From contig DASRUE010000008.1 of NCBI GenBank assembly GCA_035687895.1, positions 1 through 20,619 on the forward strand: a stretch of DNA of 20,619 bases, in the 5' to 3' direction. The stretch comes from JAERML01 sp035687895 (lineage in GTDB: Bacteria; Bacteroidota; Ignavibacteria; UBA10030; UBA6906). Numbering within the stretch: position 1 is the stretch's first letter; every line of letters begins with the position of its first letter. Shown here one piece after another: positions 14,327-20,619 of this stretch. The position numbers and the translations under genes are program-made. Under the pieces are notes generated by a model that ran no database searches, was not told the origin of the DNA, and saw only the letters and a list, made by a program, of their open reading frames with translations.

Positions 14327-15154
14327 ATGAGACGCCTGTTCGACATAGTCATCCTCTTCAAAGAATACCTCCTGCTCGCCTTGTACGTCGTCATTGCTAT
14401 TGCATTGATGGCGGTCAACGATACAACGCAGATCCGGACAATCCGCTCTCTTACTGTCGCATCCATCGGTTTCTTGCAGGACGCGTTTGGATTCATCCCC
14501 AATTATTTTGAACTTGCCCGCGAAAACAGAGCTCTGCGCGAGCTCAACGTGAGCCTCGCCGATGAGGTGAGCCGCCTTCGAGAAGCGCGACTTGAAAACC
14601 TCCGCCTCCAGAAACTGCTGGGCCTGAAGGAACAGTCTCCCCTCGTGTATGTCAGTGCGAACGTCACGGGACGGAACTTGCAGCTTTTGCAGAACACGAT
14701 CACGATCGATGCTGGCGAGTCGGATGGCGTGCAGGTGAACATGCCGATTGTCACCGATGCCGGATTGGTCGGACGCGTGGTTGCAACCTCGGCGGGGTAT
14801 GCCATCGGGCAGATTCTTCTGCATAAGGATTTCCGCGCAAGCGCCAAGGTCCAGCGAGGGCGTGTCGACGGTATTCTTCTCTGGGATGGTGGGCCGACAC
14901 TCACTCTGAAGAACGTCGCAAAAACGCTCGATGTGCAGGTGGGAGACGCCGTCATCACCTCGGAATACAGCAGCCTGTACCCACCGGGAATCAAGATCGG
15001 CGTGGTCAGCAAAACGAGCCAGGCACCAGGCGCCCTGTTTCAGACCGTCGAGATCGCTCCCAGTGTTGATTTCTCCAGGCTGGAGGAGGTGTTCGTCGTT
15101 CTTCACCAGCCCGACTCGAGCCGCGCCGCGCTCGAGCAACAATTCTTCAAATAA
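14327..15154 (+). CDS. mreC: Rod-shape-determining protein MreC
   Basis: This 275-residue protein is anchored by one N-terminal transmembrane helix (about 14-31, YLLLALYVVIAIALMAV). A coiled-coil helix follows (about 61-101, ELARENRALRELNVSLADEV) and then the periplasmic beta-barrel domain (ANVTGRN, ITIDAGESDGV, GLVGRVVATSAGYA, VGDAVITSEYSSLYPPGIKIG). MreC links MreB/MreD to PBP2 and activates the RodA-PBP2 synthase. ATG 14327 has no good ribosome binding site and lies 34 bases after mreB. Length and domain order are normal. Confidence 0.94.
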   Translation: MRRLFDIVILFKEYLLLALYVVIAIALMAVNDTTQIRTIRSLTVASIGFLQDAFGFIPNYFELARENRALRELNVSLADEVSRLREARLENLRLQKLLGLKEQSPLVYVSANVTGRNLQLLQNTITIDAGESDGVQVNMPIVTDAGLVGRVVATSAGYAIGQILLHKDFRASAKVQRGRVDGILLWDGGPTLTLKNVAKTLDVQVGDAVITSEYSSLYPPGIKIGVVSKTSQAPGALFQTVEIAPSVDFSRLEEVFVVLHQPDSSRAALEQQFFK

Positions 15155-15163
15155 TTCTCCCCC

Positions 15164-15655
15164 ATGCAGCGCATCGTTCTGTACACAATCGCTTCCATCA
15201 TTTTGATTATTGTCGACGCAACGCTCGTCAAGTTTCTTGCAATCGCAGACATCGTGCCGGATATCCTCCTTTTGTGGGTGGTATACATAGCTATTCGCGA
15301 AGGGCAAATCGCAAGCACCACAGCGGGCTTTGTTATCGGCCTGATTGTGAGTCTCGCCGGTGGCGCCACCAACATGCTTGGCCTTACCGCACTCGCCAAG
15401 ACAGTTGCCGGGTTCACTGCGGGGTATTTCTATAATGAGAACAAGACCTTCCAAACACTGGGGGGGTACCAATTCCTCGTTGCCATTGCCCTTGCGTCAC
15501 TCGTCCACAATATCATATATTTTATTATCCTCCTCCAGGGAAGTGGCACTTCCTGGAGCGGCTCGCTCATGCTCTACGGCATCCCAACCACTCTGTACAC
15601 CATCGCCGTCGGGCTGATGCCCATGTTTGCGTTCGCGAGAAAATACATTTCTTAG
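15164..15655 (+). CDS. mreD: Rod-shape-determining protein MreD
   Basis: This is a 163-residue, very hydrophobic protein with about five to six transmembrane helices. MreD family traits are visible: DIVPDILLLWVVYIAIREG near residues 29-47, a glycine-rich helix (GFVIGLIVSLAGG) and GLTALAKTVAGFTAGYF. Sequence conservation in this family is low, so the call rests largely on hydropathy, length and position between mreC (9-base gap) and mrdA (2-base gap). It is the membrane partner of MreC in the elongasome. Confidence 0.9.
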   Translation: MQRIVLYTIASIILIIVDATLVKFLAIADIVPDILLLWVVYIAIREGQIASTTAGFVIGLIVSLAGGATNMLGLTALAKTVAGFTAGYFYNENKTFQTLGGYQFLVAIALASLVHNIIYFIILLQGSGTSWSGSLMLYGIPTTLYTIAVGLMPMFAFARKYIS

Positions 15656-15657
15656 CC

Positions 15658-17541
15658 ATGGCCGTTCAGGACGACATTAATATTTACGGCAAGCGCCGGG
15701 TAATGTACATCGCCATCGCGTTGATCTTCGTGGTGTTCATCGCCCGTCTCTATCAACTCCAGTTGATCTATTCCGAAGAGTACGGGAAAAAATCGGAAGA
15801 GAACAGTATCCGGACGATCCCGAAGGAACCCGTCCGCGGATACATGTACGATCGAAACGGCAAGCTCGTTGTGGACAACCGCCCTGCGTTTACCGTCACG
15901 ATCATGCCATTCGAGTTTCACAAAAGGAACATTCCCCTTCTCGCCTCCATCCTCCTGGTGGACACATCGCTGATCAAGGAAAGGCTCAAGCGTGGGGAAG
16001 AATATAACCGGTTCGTTCCGGTGAAGATCGTCCGTGATATCGATTTTCGGGTTCTCTCGGCCCTCGAAGAATTCCGCGACCGGTTGCCGGGAGTTGACTA
16101 CCAGATCGAATCGAAGCGGTACTACACCACCCCCGCAAACGCATCGCATATCCTCGGCTACACAAAGGAAATCTCCGAAAGCCAGTTGAAGTCGCTGGGC
16201 GAAGGATACTCTCAGGGAGATGTCGCGGGTTCGGCCGGACTTGAAGCACAGTATGAAGGCGCGTTGCGGGGACAGAAGGGTGCCGAGTTCAGCACCGTGA
16301 ATGTGCGCGGGCAGGTGGTGGGGAGTTTTGACAACGGCAGGCACGACATCCCTTCCATTGAAGGGGATGATCTCCAGTTGACGATGGACTTCGACGTGCA
16401 GACGCTTGCCGAGTCTCTCTTCGTCGACCGGCGCGGCGCCCTCGTGGCCATCGACCCGCGCGACGGCGGTATTATCGCGATGGTCAGCAAACCGGACTAT
16501 GACCTTTCGACATTCAGCGGCGTGACGCCGCCGCAGATCTGGCGTGCACTGAACACGGATGAGTCACGCCCGCTCTTTAACCGCGCCACGCTCACGCGCT
16601 ACCCTCCCGGCTCTTCGTTCAAGATGATCCTTGCCGTTGCCGCCCTTGAGAACAAGGTCGTCTCGCCGAACTGGCGCGTCCAATGTGGCGGATCGTTCCG
16701 GATGGGGAATAAGGTGTTCAAGGACCTGCACGTCCACGGCTCCACTGACATGCTGGAAGCGATCCAACGCTCATGTAATGTGTATTTCTATCAGCTTATG
16801 CTCAAGGTTGGACTTGATCCATGGGCACACTACGGTGCGGAGTTTGGCTTCGGGAAGTCGACTGGCATCGACATCTATGAAGAAAACCCCGGCCTCCTCC
16901 CCACCACCGAATGGATGAACAAACGCTACGGTGTGAACGGATGGACGAAGGGATTCCTGCCGAGCCTCGGCATTGGCCAGGGGGAACTCGGGGTGACGCC
17001 TATTCAAATGGCATGCTACGCGATGGCGCTCGCCAACAAAGGGACATATTATCAGCCGCACGCCGTTCATGCCATCATCGACAAGGAAACGAAGCACACC
17101 AAGCTGATCCCCCACGGGAAACGTCAGATCTCGCTCCGTCCTACGACCTGGCAGGTGGTGCGCGAAGGAATGCGACGCGTTGTGCAGGAGCCCGGTGGCA
17201 CCGCAGGGCTTGCGCGCATCAAGGGAATTGAGGTGGGTGGCAAGACCGGCACATCCCAGAACCCGCACGGCGAGGATCATTCATGGTTCATCGGCTTCGC
17301 ACCGTACGATGATCCCAAAATCGCCATTGCCATCATGATCGAAAACATCGGCTACGGCGGTTCGTATGCAGCGCCGATGGGAGGGATGTGCATGGAGCAG
17401 TTTATTTTTGGCCGCCTCATCCGGTTTGACAAGAGCAGCGAGGTGAAGACCGCACGCAAACCCGATTCCACGGCAGCACGGCAACCTATTACTCAAGCAC
17501 TGTCGCCGCCGGAGAGCACTTCCACCGGGAACAGGGAATGA
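15658..17541 (+). CDS. mrdA: Penicillin-binding protein 2, peptidoglycan transpeptidase
   Basis: This 627-residue class B PBP cross-links peptidoglycan during side-wall growth. One N-terminal transmembrane helix (about 15-33) is followed by the PBP dimerisation/pedestal region (RTIPKEPVRGYMYDRNGKL, GYTKEISESQLKSLGEG, GSAGLEAQYEGALRG). The transpeptidase domain has all three active-site motifs: SSFK with nucleophile S319 and K322, SCN at 372-374, and KTGT at 529-532. Length and spacing are typical. The C-terminus carries a low-complexity tail of about 30 residues (TARKPDSTAARQP... ) with no recognised function. It starts 2 bases after mreD and ends 3 bases before rodA, its glycosyltransferase partner. 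Confidence 0.96.
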   Translation: MAVQDDINIYGKRRVMYIAIALIFVVFIARLYQLQLIYSEEYGKKSEENSIRTIPKEPVRGYMYDRNGKLVVDNRPAFTVTIMPFEFHKRNIPLLASILLVDTSLIKERLKRGEEYNRFVPVKIVRDIDFRVLSALEEFRDRLPGVDYQIESKRYYTTPANASHILGYTKEISESQLKSLGEGYSQGDVAGSAGLEAQYEGALRGQKGAEFSTVNVRGQVVGSFDNGRHDIPSIEGDDLQLTMDFDVQTLAESLFVDRRGALVAIDPRDGGIIAMVSKPDYDLSTFSGVTPPQIWRALNTDESRPLFNRATLTRYPPGSSFKMILAVAALENKVVSPNWRVQCGGSFRMGNKVFKDLHVHGSTDMLEAIQRSCNVYFYQLMLKVGLDPWAHYGAEFGFGKSTGIDIYEENPGLLPTTEWMNKRYGVNGWTKGFLPSLGIGQGELGVTPIQMACYAMALANKGTYYQPHAVHAIIDKETKHTKLIPHGKRQISLRPTTWQVVREGMRRVVQEPGGTAGLARIKGIEVGGKTGTSQNPHGEDHSWFIGFAPYDDPKIAIAIMIENIGYGGSYAAPMGGMCMEQFIFGRLIRFDKSSEVKTARKPDSTAARQPITQALSPPESTSTGNRE

Positions 17542-17544
17542 ACC

Positions 17545-18762
17545 ATGTCCTCGTACTTCGAAGAACATATCGACTATCGTACCGCTCTGATTGCCCTCGC
17601 GCTGGTGGTGATGGGGCTCGTCTCAATCTACAGTGCCACATACGACGCGCACGCATCGGACGTTTCGTACAAGCAACTCCTGTTCGCCGGGGCCGGTACG
17701 GTACTCGTCGCCGTGTTGATATTTCTTCCGTTCCGGTTCCTGCAATTCATCTCCTATCCGTCATACTTCCTGTCGATCCTTCTGCTCGTGTCCGTCTTGC
17801 TGCTCGGCAAGACAGTTTCCGGCTCGACAAGCTGGTTCAATCTCGGTCCGTTCCGTCTGCAGCCGTCGGAGTTCGCCAAAATCACAACGGTGTTGGCACT
17901 TGCCACATATCTTGCGCGGAGCGATGTGAACCTGCAGAGGTTCAAAGACCTGATGGTGGCCGCCGGGATCGTCCTTCTTCCTGTTGCTCTCATCATGATG
18001 CAACCGGATACCGGCACGGCGATGATCTACATGGGAATGTTTTTCCCTGTCCTCTACTGGGGAGGTGCGAGCAAGTTCACGCTCCTGAGTGTCATCGCTC
18101 CGGGTGTTGCGGCCGTGGCTGCGTTGTTTGGCACCACGCCATTCCTGATTGCCGTGATTGTGTTGGGCGCTCTTCTGTATCTTACCAAGGAACACCGTAT
18201 CGTTGCAGCGGTGGTGTTCTCGGTGATGGTATTCGTCGGGATTTCCGTTCAGTTCATTTACGATGGGCTAAAACCGTACCAGCAAAAGCGCATTGCAACA
18301 TTCCTCGACCCGAATGCCGACCCGCTTGGCGCCGGCTACAATATCCTCCAGTCGAAGGTTGCCATTGGCTCGGGTGGGTTGTTTGGCAAGGGCTATTTAC
18401 GCGGAACGCAGACGCAACTCAATTTCATCCCCGAGCAATGGACTGATTTCATCTTTTGCGTTCCCGGTGAGGAGTTCGGGTTTCTCGGCGCGGCCACTGT
18501 GCTGATGCTTTTCATGGGTTTGCTGGCGGGCGGTGTGAAGATCGCCTCCGCAGTAAAGAACAGGTACGGGAGCTATCTTGCTATTGGCATCACATCAATC
18601 TTTGCAGTGCACGTCGTCATGAATGTCGGAATGTCGCTGGGGCTGCTCCCTGTCGTTGGGGTACCACTCCCCTTTCTCAGCTATGGTGGCTCCGCTCTTC
18701 TCACGAACATGACGATGGTAGGCATCCTGCTGAACCTCTATTCAAACAGGAAGGAATACTGA
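17545..18762 (+). CDS. rodA: SEDS peptidoglycan glycosyltransferase RodA
   Basis: This is a 405-residue polytopic SEDS protein, about ten transmembrane helices, that polymerises lipid II into glycan strands together with PBP2. Family motifs are GLVSIYSATYDAH, WFNLGPFRLQPSEFAKI, MMQPDTGTAMIY, GAGYNILQSKVAIGSGGLFGKG, the catalytic aspartate region PEQWTDFIF (D301) and VGVPLPFLSYGGSAL. In the last-but-one motif this protein has W where many RodA proteins have H (PEKHTDFIF), a modest variation. ATG 17545 comes 3 bases after the mrdA stop, so the pair is probably translated together. The Lon-related gene follows after 73 bases on the same strand. Confidence 0.96.
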   Translation: MSSYFEEHIDYRTALIALALVVMGLVSIYSATYDAHASDVSYKQLLFAGAGTVLVAVLIFLPFRFLQFISYPSYFLSILLLVSVLLLGKTVSGSTSWFNLGPFRLQPSEFAKITTVLALATYLARSDVNLQRFKDLMVAAGIVLLPVALIMMQPDTGTAMIYMGMFFPVLYWGGASKFTLLSVIAPGVAAVAALFGTTPFLIAVIVLGALLYLTKEHRIVAAVVFSVMVFVGISVQFIYDGLKPYQQKRIATFLDPNADPLGAGYNILQSKVAIGSGGLFGKGYLRGTQTQLNFIPEQWTDFIFCVPGEEFGFLGAATVLMLFMGLLAGGVKIASAVKNRYGSYLAIGITSIFAVHVVMNVGMSLGLLPVVGVPLPFLSYGGSALLTNMTMVGILLNLYSNRKEY

Positions 18763-18835
18763 CGTTGCGCTCTCTCCGGTCTCTGGTTCCCGGTTTTGAT
18801 TTTCCTCTCATACGCTCATAATCTCACACACCGTC

Positions 18836-20619
18836 ATGGCACGCAAGAAACACATCACCCGTCGCACCGTCAAGCATGCATCATCCCCTCGCAACTCTTC
18901 GGGTGCTGTGGAACTTCCCGCGGACCGTCTGCGCCGGCAGATCTCTCAGAAGGATCTCGGAATCGCCACGATGGAAGGAGTAGAGCCCGTCAAGGAGATT
19001 ATCGGGCAGGACCGCGCGCTCCGTGCGCTCCGCGTTGGTCTTGAGATGGCACAGGATGGATTCAATATCTTCGTCACCGGCTTGACCGGCACCGGACGAA
19101 CCACCACCATCAAACGACTCCTCAAAGAGTATGAGCACCATCCTGCCGAGCTCACCGACAAGTGCTACGTCCACAATTTCCGTGACGCTGACGCTCCCAT
19201 TATGCTCAGCCTGCCCGCCGGACAGGGGGTCAAATTCAAGAAGGATATGGCAGCTTGTCTGGGTGAATTGCTGAAAGGCATCCCTGCCGCTTTCGAGAGC
19301 CGCCGTTACCAGGAACAGCGAAAGGCCATGCTTGAGCATTTTCAGAGCAGACAGCGAAGCGTGCTAAAGGATTTTGAGAAACGGGTTAAAGATCGCGGCT
19401 TCGAGGTTGTACAGGTGCAAGCGGGACCCGGGGTGCGCCCCGAGATCGCCCCCGTCATCGATGGGACTCCGGTGAACACCGAACAATTACAGGCGAAGGT
19501 GGACGCCGGCGATCTCAATCAGGAACAACTGAACGCCCTCCTTTCGCAGCAGGCAGAGCTGGAAGGACAGATGGACCTCATCATGCGTGAGATGAGGAAT
19601 ATCGAACGGAAGGCCAAGAAGTCCATGGAAGACCTGAGCCATAAGATTGTTGTCCCGATCGTGGAAGAGTTGTTGGGTGACCTGAAGGAGAAGTACACCG
19701 GCGAGAAGGTACGGGAATATCTGGACGACGTGCAGGAAGATGTGATCGAGAACGTGCAGCGGTTCAACCAGAAAGACGAGCCGCAGTCTTCCGTGCTCGG
19801 CATTCAGATGCAGAAGGAAGAAGACGACTTCACGGAGTATCAGGTGAATGTCATCGTGGACAACGGGACAGACCACCGTCCGCCGATCATTATCGAGACA
19901 AACCCCCGGTACAAGAATCTGTTCGGCACGATCGAGCGGGAAGTGGACCGGAACAGTATCTGGCGTACCGACTTCACACACATCAAGGCCGGCTCACTGG
20001 TGAAAGCAGACGGCGGTTACCTTGTGGTCAACGCGCTCGATGCTCTGATCGAGCCCGGCGTGTGGACCACACTGAAGCGCGTCCTCCGCAATGGAGAGAT
20101 CGAGATTCAGCCGCTTGAATCCGGGCTCTTTGGCGGCAGTTCCGCCCTCAAACCCGAGCCGATTGACCTGAGTGTCAAGGTTATTATGATCGGGGACGCG
20201 TACATCTACCGCATCCTGTATAACATGGATGATGACTTCAAGAAGATTTTCAAGATCCGGGCCGACTTCGACACTGAAATGCCGAACGAGGAGAAGTCGA
20301 TTGGCAGTTATGTCTCCTTCATCAAGACGCTCTGTGATGATGAGAAGCTGACGGTGTTCGACGTCGGCGGCGTTGGGGAACTTGTTGAGTATGGCATCCG
20401 TCTGGCCGGCCAGCAGAACAAGCTCTCCACACGCTTCAGCGTCCTGGCCGATGTCATCCGTGAGTCCGACTACTGGGCGAAGAAGGAGAATGCAGGCCAG
20501 GTTTCCGGCGCACACGTCCGAAAGGCCATCGACGAGCGGATCGAGCGCGTGCGGATGGTGGAGGAGAAGATTCAGGAAATGATCATCGACGGGACGATCA
20601 TGATCGATACCACGGGCGC
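18836..20619 (+). CDS. Lon-related AAA+ ATP-dependent protease, partial (C-terminus beyond window)
   Basis: The reading frame is open from ATG 18836 to the window edge, 594 codons. It matches the Lon-related putative protease family (AAA_32 ATPase plus Lon protease domain, as in E. coli YcbZ), not classical Lon. Visible blocks are IIGQDRALRALRVGLEMAQDGFNIFVTG, a Walker A-like GLTGTGRTT (82-90, with R88 in place of lysine) and a long insert with probable coiled coil (about 150-270). These are followed by IETNPRYKNLFGTIE, the Walker B-like GGYLVVNALDAL (393-404), and a sensor/lid region (GLTRF-like LSTRFSVLADVIRESDYWA). The Lon_C domain with the catalytic Ser-Lys pair would lie beyond 20619. 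No Shine-Dalgarno site is seen. The lysine-rich N-terminus (MARKKHITRRTVKH) may bind nucleic acid or be disordered. Confidence 0.9.
   Translation, partial: MARKKHITRRTVKHASSPRNSSGAVELPADRLRRQISQKDLGIATMEGVEPVKEIIGQDRALRALRVGLEMAQDGFNIFVTGLTGTGRTTTIKRLLKEYEHHPAELTDKCYVHNFRDADAPIMLSLPAGQGVKFKKDMAACLGELLKGIPAAFESRRYQEQRKAMLEHFQSRQRSVLKDFEKRVKDRGFEVVQVQAGPGVRPEIAPVIDGTPVNTEQLQAKVDAGDLNQEQLNALLSQQAELEGQMDLIMREMRNIERKAKKSMEDLSHKIVVPIVEELLGDLKEKYTGEKVREYLDDVQEDVIENVQRFNQKDEPQSSVLGIQMQKEEDDFTEYQVNVIVDNGTDHRPPIIIETNPRYKNLFGTIEREVDRNSIWRTDFTHIKAGSLVKADGGYLVVNALDALIEPGVWTTLKRVLRNGEIEIQPLESGLFGGSSALKPEPIDLSVKVIMIGDAYIYRILYNMDDDFKKIFKIRADFDTEMPNEEKSIGSYVSFIKTLCDDEKLTVFDVGGVGELVEYGIRLAGQQNKLSTRFSVLADVIRESDYWAKKENAGQVSGAHVRKAIDERIERVRMVEEKIQEMIIDGTIMIDTTG

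Noticed and set aside
14273..15472. 399-codon open frame on the minus strand across mreC and mreD
   Set aside because: It is antisense to two clear genes, has no recognisable domain and is rich in His, Cys and Asp as expected of a shadow frame in moderately GC-rich coding DNA.
18776..18804. Terminator between rodA and the Lon-related gene (CCGG ... CCGG then TTTTGATTTT)
   Set aside because: The stem is only four base pairs with a 10-base loop; not enough despite the T-rich run after it.
1..20619. CRISPR arrays, insertion sequences, integrase genes, tRNA or rRNA genes
   Set aside because: I looked for regularly spaced repeats, transposase or integrase motifs and RNA-gene signatures and saw none; gene order and composition look like stable chromosome.

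Overview
The window looks like a chromosomal segment of a bacterium from the Bacteroidota/Ignavibacteriota side of the FCB group. Three things point there. A secreted multiheme cytochrome ends in a type IX secretion (T9SS) sorting domain with the SQNYPNPFNP signature common in Ignavibacteria-like lineages. There is a TonB-dependent receptor with an N-terminal carboxypeptidase-regulatory-like domain. A Bacteroidota-style TAnnTTTG promoter element lies in front of purN. Coding GC is moderate to high, and several genes have good Shine-Dalgarno sites, which is less usual for class Bacteroidia. No mobile element, CRISPR array, tRNA or rRNA was seen.

Layout. (1) 1-1159: the end of cydA and all of cydB, encoding a cytochrome bd quinol oxidase. 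(2) 1326-3842: a large TonB-dependent outer-membrane receptor with no obvious SusD-type partner. (3) 3982-6457: a compact same-strand cassette of small redox and sulfur proteins: OsmC family, FmdB-type zinc ribbon, two membrane-anchored rhodaneses (the second broken by an apparent one-base deletion), a DUF6132-like membrane protein, a DUF302 protein and a thioredoxin. The inner genes overlap or lie close together, so it is probably one transcript. (4) 6605-9568, minus strand: an SPFH/prohibitin membrane protein and, upstream of it, a secreted eight-heme cytochrome c with a T9SS tail. (5) 9569-10030: a 462-base noncoding divergent region. (6) 10031-20619, plus strand: an LD-carboxypeptidase, then purN-purH, then the elongasome genes mreB-mreC-mreD-mrdA-rodA with very small gaps, and finally a Lon-related AAA+ protease that runs off the right edge.

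How the genes may work together. Region 6 joins the last steps of IMP synthesis to the cell-wall elongation machinery (MreBCD, PBP2, RodA), with a peptidoglycan-recycling peptidase next to it. Region 3 resembles a sulfane-sulfur/thiol handling module: the two rhodaneses are tethered to the membrane, DUF6132 and DUF302 proteins sit beside them, and thioredoxin could supply reducing power. It lies near a bd oxidase, a type of terminal oxidase known in other bacteria to tolerate sulfide. That functional link is inference. The less ordinary parts of the window are region 3 and the T9SS-tagged eight-heme cytochrome; the rest is recognisable housekeeping.
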